Below, piece after piece: positions 1-9,077 of a stretch of DNA of 64,000 nt. The DNA is from Pseudomonas nicosulfuronedens. Its GTDB lineage: Bacteria; Pseudomonadota; Gammaproteobacteria; Pseudomonadales; Pseudomonadaceae. The stretch is from NCBI RefSeq assembly GCF_005877905.1, contig NZ_SWDV01000025.1, positions 62,001 to 126,000 on the forward strand. The letters are read 5' to 3'. A program made the translations under genes and the position numbers. A model generated the notes under the pieces. The model was not told the DNA's origin. It worked only from the letters and a program-made list of their open reading frames with translations, and did no database searches. The first letter of the stretch is position 1, and each line of letters opens with the position of its first letter.

Positions 1-1
1 C

Positions 2-550
2 CTTGAAACGGACCACAGCTTCCCGGAAGCGGCGGTCCTGCTCCCCATCACTCCCCAGGAAGAGCTCGTGCTCACCCTGCGCGCGACCGGGCTTTCGACC
101 CATAGCGGCGAAGTCGCCTTCCCCGGTGGGCGCCGCGACCCGGAGGATGTGGACCTGATCCATACCGCCCTGCGCGAGGCCCAGGAGGAGATCGCCCTGC
201 CACCGGGGCTGGTGGAGGTCGTCGGGCCGCTGAGCACCCTGGTCTCGCGGCACGGTATCCTGGTCAAGCCATTCGTCGGCTTTGTCCCCGATTTCGTGGA
301 ATACCGCCCCAACGACGGCGAGATCGACGCCGTGTTCAAGGTACCGCTGGAGTTCTTCCGCGGCGACCCGCGGGAAACCACCCACCGCATCGATTATTTC
401 GGCCGCAGCTGGTACGTCCCGAGCTACCTGTTCGAGGGCTACAAGATCTGGGGCCTGTCCGCGATCATGCTGGTCGAGTTGCTGAACCTGCTATACGACG
501 CCCGCATCGACCTGCACCAGCCGCCGTCGAAGTTCATCAAGCTGAGCTGA
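2..550 (+). CDS. CoA pyrophosphatase, NUDIX family (5' end outside the window)
   Basis: This is the C-terminal ~182 residues of a NUDIX hydrolase of the NudL/NUDT7 type, which cleaves CoA and acyl-CoA to 3',5'-ADP and phosphopantetheine. The frame is open from the first bases, and the GTG at 68 lies inside the conserved fold, so the real start is upstream of the window. Visible signatures are [20 protein letters not shown] (the UPF0035-type CoA motif) followed by [10 protein letters not shown], the metal-binding part of the NUDIX box, with the longer glycine-to-RE spacing seen in E. coli NudL. It is followed after 41 bp by the gamma-carbonic anhydrase gene on the same strand. Family assignment is firm; substrate preference is inferred. 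Confidence 0.88.
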   Translation, partial: LETDHSFPEAAVLLPITPQEELVLTLRATGLSTHSGEVAFPGGRRDPEDVDLIHTALREAQEEIALPPGLVEVVGPLSTLVSRHGILVKPFVGFVPDFVEYRPNDGEIDAVFKVPLEFFRGDPRETTHRIDYFGRSWYVPSYLFEGYKIWGLSAIMLVELLNLLYDARIDLHQPPSKFIKLS

Positions 551-591
551 GACCCGATAATAAAGAGCGGCCCCCGCCTGAGGAGAAACCC

Positions 592-1119
592 ATGAAGTAC
601 CGCCTGGGCTCGTCCCGAGTCGAAACCCATCCGGAAAGCTGGATCGCCCCCAACGCCACGGTGGTCGGCAAGGTGCGCCTCGACGCCGGCGCCAGCGTGT
701 GGTTCAACGCCGTGCTGCGCGGCGACAACGAGCTGATCCACATCGGCGAGCACAGCAACGTGCAGGACGGCACCGTCATGCATACCGACATGGGCTTCCC
801 GCTGACCCTGGGCAAGGGCGTCACCATCGGCCATAACGCCATGCTGCATGGCTGCCAGGTGGGCGACTACAGCCTCGTCGGCATCAATGCGGTCATCCTC
901 AACGGCGCGAAGATCGGCAAGTACTGCATCATCGGCGCCAACGCGCTGATCCCCGAAGGTAAGGAAATCCCCGACGGTTCCCTGGTCATGGGCTCCCCCG
1001 GCAAGGTAGTGCGCGAGCTGACCGAGCCGCAGAAGAAGATGCTCGAAGCCAGCGCCGCCCACTATGTGCATAACGCCCAGCGTTATGCCCGCGACCTGGC
1101 CGAGCAGGAAGAAGAATGA
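592..1119 (+). CDS. Gamma-class carbonic anhydrase family protein
   Basis: The 175-residue protein is a left-handed beta-helix (hexapeptide-repeat) protein of the YrdA/CaiE/gamma-carbonic anhydrase family, cytoplasmic and normally trimeric. The three histidines expected to bind metal are present (about H64, H81 and H86, in VMHTD and GHNAMLHG). The C-terminal helix (residues about 140-175) is charged and ends in EQEEE. ATG 592 is preceded by GAGGAG at suitable spacing. The stop overlaps the start of the DUF1289 gene by 4 nt, which suggests translational coupling. Catalytic activity is uncertain, since many YrdA-like members show little or no carbonic anhydrase activity. Confidence 0.92.
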   Translation: MKYRLGSSRVETHPESWIAPNATVVGKVRLDAGASVWFNAVLRGDNELIHIGEHSNVQDGTVMHTDMGFPLTLGKGVTIGHNAMLHGCQVGDYSLVGINAVILNGAKIGKYCIIGANALIPEGKEIPDGSLVMGSPGKVVRELTEPQKKMLEASAAHYVHNAQRYARDLAEQEEE

Positions 1120-1304
1120 GTCAGGAACGCCCCGTGGCCTCGCCCTGCGTGTACGTCTGCACGCTGGACGATGCCGACATCTGCCTGGGTTGCCAGCGCA
1201 GCGCTGCCGAAATCACCCGTTGGGGCCTCATGGACAACGCCGAGCGCCGTGACGTGCTCGCCCGTTGCGAAGAGCGTGCCCGCGAACAGGGTGTGCTGAT
1301 CTAG
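1116..1304 (+). CDS. DUF1289 small cysteine-rich protein
   Basis: This is a 62-residue protein of the DUF1289 family. It has the family's SPCVxVC...CxGCxRxxxEI pattern, with four cysteines at about positions 11, 15, 23 and 26, suggestive of a metal or Fe-S site. The function is not established; DUF1289 genes often sit next to gamma-carbonic anhydrase genes in Pseudomonas. The start codon overlaps the previous stop (ATGA), so the two genes are probably co-translated. It is complete, with no membrane segment or signal peptide. Confidence 0.9.
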   Translation: MSQERPVASPCVYVCTLDDADICLGCQRSAAEITRWGLMDNAERRDVLARCEERAREQGVLI

Positions 1305-1341
1305 CGCGCCATCGATTTTTCTTTTCCCGAGGTTTCCCGCA

Positions 1342-2523
1342 ATGCCCCGTATTGGAACTCCCCTGTCGCCGAGCGCGACCCGTGTACTGCTCTGTGGCTC
1401 CGGCGAGCTGGGCAAGGAAGTGGCGATCGAACTGCAGCGCCTGGGTTGTGAAGTCATCGCCGTCGACCGCTATGCGAACGCACCGGCCATGCAGGTCGCG
1501 CACCGCAGCCACGTGATCAGCATGCTCGACGGTGTCGCCCTGCGCGCGGTGATCGAGCAGGAGAAGCCGCACTACATCGTGCCGGAGATCGAGGCCATCG
1601 CCACCGCGACCCTGGTCGAACTGGAGAACGAAGGCTACACCGTCATCCCCACAGCCCGTGCCGCTCAGCTGACCATGAACCGCGAGGGCATCCGCCGCCT
1701 GGCCGCCGAAGAGCTGGGCCTGCCGACCTCGCCCTATCACTTCGCCGACACCTACGAGGACTATGCCGCTGGCGTCGCCGCCGTGGGCTATCCGTGCGTG
1801 GTGAAGCCGATCATGAGTTCCTCGGGCAAGGGCCAGAGCGTGCTCAAGTCCGACGCCGATCTGAAGACCGCCTGGGACTATGCCCAGGAAGGTGGTCGTG
1901 CCGGCAAGGGCCGGGTCATCGTCGAAGGCTTCATCGATTTCGACTACGAGATCACTCTGCTGACCGTGCGCCACATTGGCGGCACCACCTTCTGTGCACC
2001 CATCGGCCACCGCCAGGTGAAAGGCGACTATCACGAGTCCTGGCAGCCCCAGGCGATGAGCCCGAAGGCGCTGGCGGAATCCGAACGCGTGGCCAAGGCG
2101 GTCACCGAAGCGCTGGGCGGCCGCGGCCTGTTCGGCGTGGAGCTGTTCGTGAAGGGCGACGAAGTGTGGTTCAGCGAAGTGTCGCCGCGCCCGCACGACA
2201 CCGGCCTGGTCACCCTGATTTCCCAGGACCTCTCCGAATTCGCCCTGCACGCCCGCGCCATCCTCGGCCTGCCGATCCCGGTGATTCGCCAGCTGGGCGA
2301 TTCCGCTTCGGCGGTGATCCTGGTGGAAGGCAAGTCGCAGCAGGTTTCCTTCGGCAACCTCGGTGCCGCCCTGAGCGAGCCGGACACCGCGCTGCGCCTG
2401 TTCGGCAAGCCGGAAGTGGACGGCCAGCGCCGCATGGGCGTCGCCCTCGCGCGCGACGAGTCGATCGACGCCGCCCGTGCCAAGGCCACCCGTTCGGCCC
2501 AGGCGGTCAAAGTCGAGCTGTGA
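1342..2523 (+). CDS. purT: Formate-dependent phosphoribosylglycinamide formyltransferase PurT
   Basis: PurT is an ATP-grasp enzyme that formylates glycinamide ribonucleotide using formate and ATP, the folate-independent version of step three of purine synthesis. The 393-residue length matches the family (about 392). The N-terminal Rossmann-like region reads [15 protein letters not shown]. The ATP-grasp core includes [25 protein letters not shown] and, for metal and nucleotide binding, [25 protein letters not shown] (about residues 269-293). ATG 1342 has GAGG upstream. The stop overlaps the GTG start of the next gene by 4 nt. No operator was recognised in the 37-nt gap before it. Confidence 0.97.
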   Translation: MPRIGTPLSPSATRVLLCGSGELGKEVAIELQRLGCEVIAVDRYANAPAMQVAHRSHVISMLDGVALRAVIEQEKPHYIVPEIEAIATATLVELENEGYTVIPTARAAQLTMNREGIRRLAAEELGLPTSPYHFADTYEDYAAGVAAVGYPCVVKPIMSSSGKGQSVLKSDADLKTAWDYAQEGGRAGKGRVIVEGFIDFDYEITLLTVRHIGGTTFCAPIGHRQVKGDYHESWQPQAMSPKALAESERVAKAVTEALGGRGLFGVELFVKGDEVWFSEVSPRPHDTGLVTLISQDLSEFALHARAILGLPIPVIRQLGDSASAVILVEGKSQQVSFGNLGAALSEPDTALRLFGKPEVDGQRRMGVALARDESIDAARAKATRSAQAVKVEL

Positions 2524-3281
2524 GCCGCTGGGCGGGGCTGATGTGGTGGGCGGCGGCGTTGCCGCTGCTGCCGCTGGCCCTGCCCATGGCCGTGCGCACC
2601 CGGCGCACGGCCTTGCGCCTGGCGCCCGCTGCGGGCGTGTGCGAAGGCATCGCAGGGGGCGAGCTTGCCGGCGAACCCTTTCGGTTGTTACTGCTGGGTG
2701 AATCCACCGTTGCCGGTGTTGGCGCGTCCTGCCTGGACTTCGCGTTGGCCGGTCGGCTGGCTTCGGCGCTCTCTGGTCGTCTCCAGCGCCCCGTCGCCTG
2801 GCGGGCGGTGGGGGAGAATGGCATTACCGCAGGCGAAGCCTGCGAACGCCTGCTGCCGCGGGTAGCCGGACAGGATTACCACCTCGTGGCGCTGGTCTTC
2901 GGCGTCAACGACACCACGCATTTCAGCTCCAGCCAGCGCTGGCTGGGGGCTCTCGCTCAACTGATCGGGCATTTCCGTCGCCGTGGTACGCGGGTGGTTT
3001 GCACGGCGGTACCGCCATTGCAACACTTCACGGCCTTGCCCTGGTTATTGCGCCAGTTGCTGGGCTGGCGCGCGACGCTGCTGGATCGCCAGCTCAGTGT
3101 TCTGGCGCTGGCGCAGGGAGCGGGTTATTGCGGGGTGAGCCTGGAGATGCAGCCGCAGTTCCTCGCCATCGACGGCTATCACCCATCGGCGCTGGGCTAT
3201 CAGGTGTGGGGCGAGCACCTGGCGCAGTGGCTTGAGCCCGATGGTAGGAGCGAGCTTGCTCGCGAACCTGCCGCACACTGA
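2520..3281 (+). CDS. SGNH/GDSL-type hydrolase, membrane-anchored, with a REP-derived C-terminus
   Basis: The 253-residue protein starts at GTG 2520, overlapping the purT stop (GTGA); ATG 2541 is an alternative. A hydrophobic N-terminus ([18 protein letters not shown]) suggests a signal anchor. The catalytic blocks of SGNH esterases are visible: [11 protein letters not shown] (nucleophile serine), [18 protein letters not shown] and [10 protein letters not shown] (Asp-x-x-His). The natural substrate is unknown. The last ~12 residues ([12 protein letters not shown]) are encoded by a REP sequence that begins at 3244, so the original C-terminus has probably been replaced or extended by REP insertion. 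It is convergent with the MFS gene downstream. Confidence 0.85.
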   Translation: MSRWAGLMWWAAALPLLPLALPMAVRTRRTALRLAPAAGVCEGIAGGELAGEPFRLLLLGESTVAGVGASCLDFALAGRLASALSGRLQRPVAWRAVGENGITAGEACERLLPRVAGQDYHLVALVFGVNDTTHFSSSQRWLGALAQLIGHFRRRGTRVVCTAVPPLQHFTALPWLLRQLLGWRATLLDRQLSVLALAQGAGYCGVSLEMQPQFLAIDGYHPSALGYQVWGEHLAQWLEPDGRSELAREPAAH

Positions 3282-3315
3282 GACAGACGGTGCAGTGCGT
3301 TCGCGAGCAAGGGCT
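3244..3315. repeat. REP pair (degenerate REPIN) overlapping a gene 3' end
   Basis: A canonical Pseudomonas REP beginning GTAGGAGCGAGCTTGCTCGC lies at 3244-3266. An inverted partial copy (TTCGCGAGCAAG) starts at about 3300, and its outer half has decayed. The first REP is inside the reading frame of the SGNH hydrolase. The same REP sequence occurs at 15067, 19864 and 54938. Confidence 0.85.
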
Positions 3316-3347
3316 AGGCGCCCCTCTCGGTCCTGCAGGGGGCGCAT

Positions 3348-4661
3348 TTATCGGATGGCGTTCAGGTCATCATCACGCGTCTCACGCAGGCACAGCACGG
3401 CGAGCAGGCTCAGCGCCGCCGCAACCGACACGTAACCGCCCACCCAGCTCAACCCACCCATGCCCACCAGCTTCTGCGCGATGTACGGCGCCACCGAGGC
3501 GCCGAGGATGCCGCCCAGGTTGTAGGCCGCCGAAGCGCCGGTGTAGCGCACGTGGGTGGGGAAGAGTTCCGGCAGCAGTGCGCCCATGGGGGCGAAGGTC
3601 ACGCCCATGAGGAACAGTTCCAGCGACAGGAACACTGCCACTTCCACCGACGAACCCTGGCTGAGCAGCGGCTCCATGGCGAAGCCGGAGGCGATGGCAG
3701 CGAGGGTTCCGACGATCAGCACCGGCCTGCGCCCGAAGCGGTCGCTCAGCCAGGCAGAGACCGGCGTGGCGGCGGCCATGAAGAGCACGGCAATGCACAG
3801 CAGGCCGAGGAAGTCCTCGCGGCTGTAGCCCAGGGTGCTGACGCCGTAACTCAGCGAGAACACCGTGGAGATATAGAAGAGGGCGTAGCACACCACCATC
3901 GCCAGGGCGCCCAGCAGGGTTGGCCGCCAGTGCTTGGCGAACAGCTCGGCAATCGGCAGGCTGGCGCGCTCGTGGCGCTCCATGGCCTTGGCGAACACCG
4001 GGGTTTCCACCAGTTTCAGGCGCACGTACAGGCCGACGATGACCAGCACGGCACTGAGCACGAACGGGATACGCCAGCCCCAGGCGCGGAACTGCTCTTC
4101 GCTGAGGAACATGGCCAGGCAGAGGAACAGGCCGTTGGCAGCGAGGAAGCCGATCGATGGGCCCATCTGCGGGAACATGCCGAACCAGGCGCGGCGGCCC
4201 TTAGGCGCGTTCTCCGTGGCCAGCAGCGCGGCGCCGCCCCATTCGCCACCCAGTCCAAGGCCCTGGCCGAAGCGCAGCACGCAGAGCAGGATCGGTGCCC
4301 AGGCGCCAATGCTGTCATAGCCCGGCAGCAGGCCGATCAGGGTAGTGGAGATACCCATCAGCAGCAGCGAGGCCACCAGGGTCGATTTGCGCCCGATGCG
4401 GTCGCCGAAGTGGCCGAACAGCGCCGAGCCCAGCGGGCGGGCAAGGAAGGCGATGCCGAAGGTGATGAAGGCGCTGAGCGCCTGGGCGGTGCCGGAGGTC
4501 TGCGGGAAGAACACCGGACCGATCACCAGCGCGGCGGCAGTAGCGTAGACGTAGAAGTCGTAGAACTCGATGGCGGTGCCGATGAAGCTGGCCACCGCGA
4601 CGCGGGTGGTGGAGTTGGTCTGTTCGGCCGGTTGTGTGGCTTCGAGGGTAGCGCTGGTCAT
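3348..4661 (-). CDS. MFS transporter, metabolite:H+ symporter (MHS) family
   Basis: The 437-residue inner-membrane protein has 12 predicted membrane segments and the MHS signatures: GTAIEFYDFYVYA in the first helix, GHFGDRIGRK in loop 2-3, LRFGQGLGLGGEWGGA in helix 4-5, SDRFGRRP in loop 8-9 and ELFPTHVRYTG near helix 11. Relatives include ShiA, ProP, CitA and MhpT-type carriers of organic acids or osmolytes. The substrate cannot be read from sequence. It is transcribed toward the REP region at 3244-3315 and has about 285 bp of gene-free DNA upstream in which no regulatory site was recognised. Confidence 0.9.
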   Translation of the reverse strand: MTSATLEATQPAEQTNSTTRVAVASFIGTAIEFYDFYVYATAAALVIGPVFFPQTSGTAQALSAFITFGIAFLARPLGSALFGHFGDRIGRKSTLVASLLLMGISTTLIGLLPGYDSIGAWAPILLCVLRFGQGLGLGGEWGGAALLATENAPKGRRAWFGMFPQMGPSIGFLAANGLFLCLAMFLSEEQFRAWGWRIPFVLSAVLVIVGLYVRLKLVETPVFAKAMERHERASLPIAELFAKHWRPTLLGALAMVVCYALFYISTVFSLSYGVSTLGYSREDFLGLLCIAVLFMAAATPVSAWLSDRFGRRPVLIVGTLAAIASGFAMEPLLSQGSSVEVAVFLSLELFLMGVTFAPMGALLPELFPTHVRYTGASAAYNLGGILGASVAPYIAQKLVGMGGLSWVGGYVSVAAALSLLAVLCLRETRDDDLNAIR

Positions 4662-4946
4662 ACGGGGGATATCCCTGGCAGTCAGGCGCGGCGACGACTC
4701 TGGCGGTCGTGTCCGGCGTTGCTTGAGGCATCGCCATGGCGCGAGTGCGAGCGCGGCCCGGGATCGGGGCAGGGGGGCGCGACTCGCGGTGGGTCAGGGC
4801 GAGGCCGGCTGCTTCGCAAGGCAACGACGCAGGGTCGAGGCTCGGCGGGGCGTGCGATTGACTGGCCGGCGCGGCGTCGAGGGTAACGACGGGCACAGGC
4901 GGGAGGCTGGGTAAGCCGTCCGGATTATAGGGGCGGGTGGGGCAGC

Positions 4947-6242
4947 TCAGGCAAGTTCGTCGGTGTAGGGTGCTTCCCTGGGCGGCGCGCCGGGCAGCCA
5001 GGCGCGCACGCTTTTCACCCGGTTTTCGCCGGACTGGAGGATTTCCAGGCGGTAGCGGCCGATCTTCAGGCACACCGCGCAATCGGGTATCTGCTCCAGC
5101 GCTTCGGTGACCAGGCCGTTGAGGGTCTTGGGACCATCGCTGGGCAGTTGCCAGCCCAGGGCGCGGTTGACGTCGCGCAGGTTGGCCGAGCCCTCGATGA
5201 CGTAAGTGCCGTCGGCCTGGGGGTGGATGTCCGGGTTGCGCAGGGTGTTCTGGTTGCTGAACTCGCCGACGATCTCTTCGAGGATGTCTTCCAGGGTGAT
5301 GATGCCGATCACTTCGCCGTATTCGTCGACGACGATGCCGATGCGGCGCTTCTGCTTCTGGAAGTTGATCAGCTGGGTCGACAGCGGCGTGCTCTCAGGC
5401 ACGAAGTAGGGCTCCAGGCACGCGGCCTTGAGGCTTTCCTTGGTCAGCTGGTTGTGGGTCAGCAGACGGGCGATCTGGCGCATGTGCACCACGCCCTCGA
5501 CCTGGTTGATGTCGTTGCGGAACACCGGCAGGCGGGTATGGGTGGTATTGCGCAGCTGGCCGATGATGGTTTCCAGTTCGTCGTCCAGGTCGATGCCCTG
5601 GACTTCGTTGCGCGGCACCATCAGGTCGTTCACCGTGATCTTTTCCAGGTCGAGGATGCTCAGCAGCATGTCCTGGCGGTTGTGGGTGAGCTTCTCGCTG
5701 GAGTCGGTGACCACGCTGCGCAGCTCGTCGTTACTCAACGGCTTGTTGCCGCGCTGGGTTGGGTCGAGGCCGCCCATGCGCAGCAGGAGGTTGCTGATGC
5801 CGGTCATCAGCCAGAGCAGCGGGCTGAACAGCTTCTGCATCCAGATCAGCGGCAGGCTGGCGGGGAAGGCCACGCGCTCGGGGCGCAGGGCAGCGTAGGT
5901 CTTGGGGGTGATTTCGCCGAAGATCAGCAGGATCAGCGTCAGCGCGATGGTCGCGATGGCCACGCCGGCTTCGCCCCACAGGCGCAGGGCCAGCAGGGTC
6001 GCCAGGGACGAGGCGATGACGTTGACGAAGTTGTTGCCGATCAGGATGGTGCCGAGCAAGCGGTCGGTGCGCAGCAGCAGCCAACTGGTACGCCGTGCGC
6101 CGCGGTTGCCCTTCTTGGACAGGTGGCGCAGGCGGTAGCGGTCGAGGCTGAGCATGCCGGTCTCGACGCTGGAGAAGAACGCCGAGCAGAGAATCAGGAA
6201 GACGAGCAGGCCGATCAGATAGCCGGGGTGGATCTCTTCCAT
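4947..6242 (-). CDS. CNNM/CorC-family membrane protein (DUF21-CBS-CorC_HlyC)
   Basis: This 431-residue protein has the HlyC/CorC architecture. An N-terminal DUF21/CNNM membrane domain (residues about 5-190, beginning with a helix at LIGLLVFLILCSAFFSSVETG) is followed by a pair of CBS domains (about 205-335, including DLMVPRNEVQGI and IGIVVDEYGEVIGIITLEDI). A C-terminal CorC_HlyC domain (about 345-420) follows. Bacterial members are linked to Mg2+/Co2+ or Na+ export. The next gene, 42 bp upstream on the same strand, is a CcsA-like protein, and the pair may be an operon. Confidence 0.93.
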   Translation of the reverse strand: MEEIHPGYLIGLLVFLILCSAFFSSVETGMLSLDRYRLRHLSKKGNRGARRTSWLLLRTDRLLGTILIGNNFVNVIASSLATLLALRLWGEAGVAIATIALTLILLIFGEITPKTYAALRPERVAFPASLPLIWMQKLFSPLLWLMTGISNLLLRMGGLDPTQRGNKPLSNDELRSVVTDSSEKLTHNRQDMLLSILDLEKITVNDLMVPRNEVQGIDLDDELETIIGQLRNTTHTRLPVFRNDINQVEGVVHMRQIARLLTHNQLTKESLKAACLEPYFVPESTPLSTQLINFQKQKRRIGIVVDEYGEVIGIITLEDILEEIVGEFSNQNTLRNPDIHPQADGTYVIEGSANLRDVNRALGWQLPSDGPKTLNGLVTEALEQIPDCAVCLKIGRYRLEILQSGENRVKSVRAWLPGAPPREAPYTDELA

Positions 6243-6284
6243 GCGCGCATATCCTTCAGCGGCGCTCGGGCGCCGCCGTTAGCG

Positions 6285-7085
6285 TCAGATGTGCAGGATG
6301 AATTCCTTGACCAGCTTGCTGCCGAAGTAGGCCAGCATCAGCAGGCAGAAACCCGCAAGGGTCCAGCGGATCGCCTTGTGGCCACGCCAGCCGAGCTGGT
6401 GGCGGCCCCACAGCAGCACGCCGAACACCACCCAGGCGAAGCAGGAGAGGATGGTCTTGTGCGCCAGGTGCTGGGCGAACAGGTTGTCGACGAACAGCCA
6501 GCCGGAGATCAGCGACAGCGAAAGCAGCGACCAGCCGCCCCAGAGGAAACCGAACAGCAGGCTTTCCATGGTCTGCAGCGGCGGGAAGTTGCGGATCAGG
6601 CCCGACGGGTGCTTGTGCTTGAGCTGGTGATCCTGCACCAGCAGGAGCAGCGCCTGGACCACGGCGATGGTCAGCAGGCCGTAGGCCAGGATCGACAGCA
6701 GGATGTGCGCGAGGATACCCGGCTGCTCATTGATCGGCTCGATGGTGCCGTGGGGCATCAGCAGCGCCAGCAGGGTGGTCAGTGCGCCGAGCGGATAAAG
6801 GAAGAGCAGCAGGTTCTGCACCGGTATGCGCAGGCAGGCCAGCAGGGTCAGGCCGGTGACCGCGGCGGAGATCAGGCTGGCGGCGTTGAAGAAGTCCAGC
6901 GCCAGGCCCGCAGGCGTCAGCAGCTCCTGGCTCAGGCTGTAGGCCTGGCAGAGCAGGGCGACCAGGCCCGCCAGGAGGAGCAGCGGTTTGTGCGGCGGGG
7001 TGCGGCGGGCCAGGCTTGTGCCCTGGTAGGCAGTGGTGCCGATATAAAGGACGGCGGCGATCAGGCTGGGCAGCAGAGGTTGCAT
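6285..7085 (-). CDS. CcsA/CcmF-type cytochrome c assembly family membrane protein (YpjD-like)
   Basis: The 266-residue polytopic protein has about eight membrane segments and belongs to the CcsA/ResC/CcmC (CytC_asm) superfamily, YpjD branch, which commonly sits beside ffh in gammaproteobacteria. The WGGWSLLSL segment corresponds to the tryptophan-rich WWD-like region of haem-handling relatives, but it is shortened, so haem handling is uncertain. I chose ATG at 7085 (MQPLLPSL) because AAGGACT lies just upstream; the frame is open for 18 more codons. It is divergent from ffh, with about 220 bp between them. Confidence 0.85.
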   Translation of the reverse strand: MQPLLPSLIAAVLYIGTTAYQGTSLARRTPPHKPLLLLAGLVALLCQAYSLSQELLTPAGLALDFFNAASLISAAVTGLTLLACLRIPVQNLLLFLYPLGALTTLLALLMPHGTIEPINEQPGILAHILLSILAYGLLTIAVVQALLLLVQDHQLKHKHPSGLIRNFPPLQTMESLLFGFLWGGWSLLSLSLISGWLFVDNLFAQHLAHKTILSCFAWVVFGVLLWGRHQLGWRGHKAIRWTLAGFCLLMLAYFGSKLVKEFILHI

Positions 7086-7221
7086 AAGTCCTTGGAACAG
7101 TCCTTCGACGGGGGACCCGAAAGGTGGTGAGTTTGGCACAGATCGCCCGCGCCTAGAAAGCGGCTGAGAACAGTTCGCTTCTGGCCTGCGAAGCGGTCCG
7201 TCACATCAGGATCATCGGCGG

Positions 7222-7250
7222 TGTTGGCGTTGGCCGCACTTCGTTATAAT
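7222..7250 (+). promoter_or_regulatory. Candidate sigma-70 promoter for ffh
   Basis: A perfect -10 hexamer TATAAT lies at 7245-7250, about 55 nt before the ffh start. The -35 region is poor (TGTTGG at 7222-7227 with 17-nt spacing, or TTGGCG two bases later). The call rests on the -10 match and its position. Confidence 0.5.
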
Positions 7251-7305
7251 CGGCGGCTTGCTGACAAGCCAAACCCAGGCCCGACCGGGCTGATTAGGAA
7301 CGCGC

Positions 7306-8679
7306 ATGTTCGAAAACCTTACAGATCGCCTCTCGCAAACGCTGCGCCACGTCACCGGCAAGGCCAAGCTGACCGAGGACAACATCAAGGACACGCTCCG
7401 CGAAGTGCGGATGGCCCTGCTGGAAGCCGACGTGGCCCTGCCGGTGGTCAAGGACTTCGTCGCCAAGATCAAGGATCGCGCGGTCGGCACCGAGGTTTCC
7501 AAGAGCCTGACCCCGGGTCAGGCCTTCGTGAAGATCGTCCAGGCCGAACTGGTCGAGCTGATGGGCGCGGCCAACGAGGATCTCGATCTGAACGCCGCTC
7601 CGCCGGCGGTCATCCTGATGGCCGGCCTGCAGGGCGCGGGCAAGACCACCACCGCCGGCAAGCTGGCGCGCTTCCTTAAAGAGCGCAAGAAGAAGTCCGT
7701 GCTGCTGGTGTCCGCCGACGTCTATCGCCCGGCGGCGATCAAGCAGCTGGAAACCCTGGCCAACGACCTGGACGTGACCTTCTTCCCGTCCGATACCAGC
7801 CAGAAGCCGGTGGCCATCGCTGAAGCGGCGATTCGCGAAGCCAAGCTGAAGTTCATTGACGTGGTGATCGTCGACACCGCCGGCCGTCTGCACATCGACG
7901 CCGACATGATGGACGAGATCAAGCAGGTCCACGCGGCGATCAAGCCGGTGGAAACCCTGTTCGTGGTCGATGCCATGACCGGCCAGGATGCCGCCAATAC
8001 GGCCAAGGCCTTCAATGATGCGCTGCCGCTGACCGGCGTGGTGCTGACCAAGGTCGACGGCGACGCTCGTGGCGGTGCCGCGCTGTCCGTGCGTGCCATC
8101 ACCGGCAAGCCGATCAAGTTCCTCGGCATGGGCGAGAAGAGCGAAGCGCTCGATCCGTTCCACCCCGACCGTGTGGCTTCGCGCATCCTCGGCATGGGTG
8201 ACGTGCTCAGCCTGATCGAGCAGGCCGAGCAGAACATGGACCGCGAGAAGGCCGAGAAGCTCGCGAAGAAGATCAAGAAGGGCAAGGGCTTCGACCTGGA
8301 AGACTTCCGCGATCAGCTGCAACAGATGAAGAACATGGGCGGCCTGGGCAGCCTCATGGACAAGCTGCCGATGCTTGGTGGCGTCAACCTGTCGCAGATG
8401 GGCAACGCGCAGAACGCGGCGGAGAAGCAGTTCAAGCAGATGGAGGCGATCATCAACTCCATGACCCCCGCCGAGCGCCGTGACCCGGAAGTGATCAGCG
8501 GCTCGCGCAAGCGCCGCATCGCCATGGGCTCGGGTACCCAGGTGCAGGACGTTGGTCGCCTCATCAAGCAGCACAAGCAGATGCAGAAGATGATGAAGAA
8601 GGTCACCGCCAAGGGCGGCATGGCCAAGATGATGCGCGGCATGGGGAGCATGTTCCCCGGCGGCATGCCCAAGATGTGA
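7306..8679 (+). CDS. ffh: Signal recognition particle protein Ffh
   Basis: Ffh is the SRP54 GTPase that binds 4.5S RNA and signal sequences and delivers nascent membrane proteins to FtsY. The 457-residue protein has the N domain (1-~90), the G domain with GLQGAGKTTTAGKLA (P-loop), DTAGRLHID and TKVDGDARGGAAL, and a methionine-rich M domain from about residue 300 ending in MMRGMGSMFPGGMPKM. It is full length and undisrupted. Its adjacency to the rpsP operon is the usual gammaproteobacterial arrangement. The 4.5S RNA gene is not in this window. Confidence 0.98.
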   Translation: MFENLTDRLSQTLRHVTGKAKLTEDNIKDTLREVRMALLEADVALPVVKDFVAKIKDRAVGTEVSKSLTPGQAFVKIVQAELVELMGAANEDLDLNAAPPAVILMAGLQGAGKTTTAGKLARFLKERKKKSVLLVSADVYRPAAIKQLETLANDLDVTFFPSDTSQKPVAIAEAAIREAKLKFIDVVIVDTAGRLHIDADMMDEIKQVHAAIKPVETLFVVDAMTGQDAANTAKAFNDALPLTGVVLTKVDGDARGGAALSVRAITGKPIKFLGMGEKSEALDPFHPDRVASRILGMGDVLSLIEQAEQNMDREKAEKLAKKIKKGKGFDLEDFRDQLQQMKNMGGLGSLMDKLPMLGGVNLSQMGNAQNAAEKQFKQMEAIINSMTPAERRDPEVISGSRKRRIAMGSGTQVQDVGRLIKQHKQMQKMMKKVTAKGGMAKMMRGMGSMFPGGMPKM

Positions 8680-8721
8680 GGCCAGACGGCTCGCCGCCTG
8701 GCGGGCCGGACGCGCTGCGGC

Positions 8722-8750
8722 TTGCGGCGCGGGGCTTTAGCTCATAGAAT
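8722..8750 (+). promoter_or_regulatory. Sigma-70 promoter for rpsP-rimM-trmD-rplS
   Basis: TTGCGG (8722-8727) and TAGAAT (8745-8750) are separated by exactly 17 nt. Transcription would start near 8757, giving a ~65-nt leader before rpsP. The leader contains a GC-rich inverted repeat (GGGCTATGTGCCC, 8762-8774), but no known ribosomal-protein autoregulatory site was recognised. Confidence 0.6.
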
Positions 8751-8823
8751 ATGCGGCCTTTCGGGCTATGTGCCCGAGGGCTGCATTTCTTTTTTGCAAG
8801 CAAACCATAGGAACAACGTACGC

Positions 8824-9072
8824 ATGGTAACCATTCGTCTGGCTCGTGGCGGCTCCAAGAAGCGCCCGTTCTATCACCTGACCGTGACCAACAGCCGCAA
8901 CGCTCGTGACGGCCGTTTCGTCGAGCGCGTCGGCTTCTTCAACCCCGTCGCCACTGGCGCTGAGCTCAAGTTCTCGGTCAACCAGGAGCGTCTGAACTAC
9001 TGGCTGAGCCAAGGCGCTCAACCGTCTGAGCGTGTTGCTCAGCTGATCAAGGAAGCCGCCAAGGCTGCCTGA
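8824..9072 (+). CDS. rpsP: 30S ribosomal protein S16
   Basis: This is ribosomal protein S16, 82 residues, with the characteristic N-terminus [21 protein letters not shown] and the [11 protein letters not shown] segment. It binds 16S rRNA early in 30S assembly. The frame is open further upstream, but ATG 8824 gives the universal S16 N-terminus and has AGGAAC upstream. It is the first gene of the rpsP-rimM-trmD-rplS operon and is followed after 5 bp by rimM. Confidence 0.98.
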   Translation: MVTIRLARGGSKKRPFYHLTVTNSRNARDGRFVERVGFFNPVATGAELKFSVNQERLNYWLSQGAQPSERVAQLIKEAAKAA

Positions 9073-9077
9073 GATCG

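Noticed and set aside
5148-7130. 660-codon plus-strand open frame
   Set aside because: It is antisense to the CNNM and CcsA-like genes, has low-complexity Gln/Asp/Val-rich translation and no recognisable domain; it is a GC-rich shadow frame.
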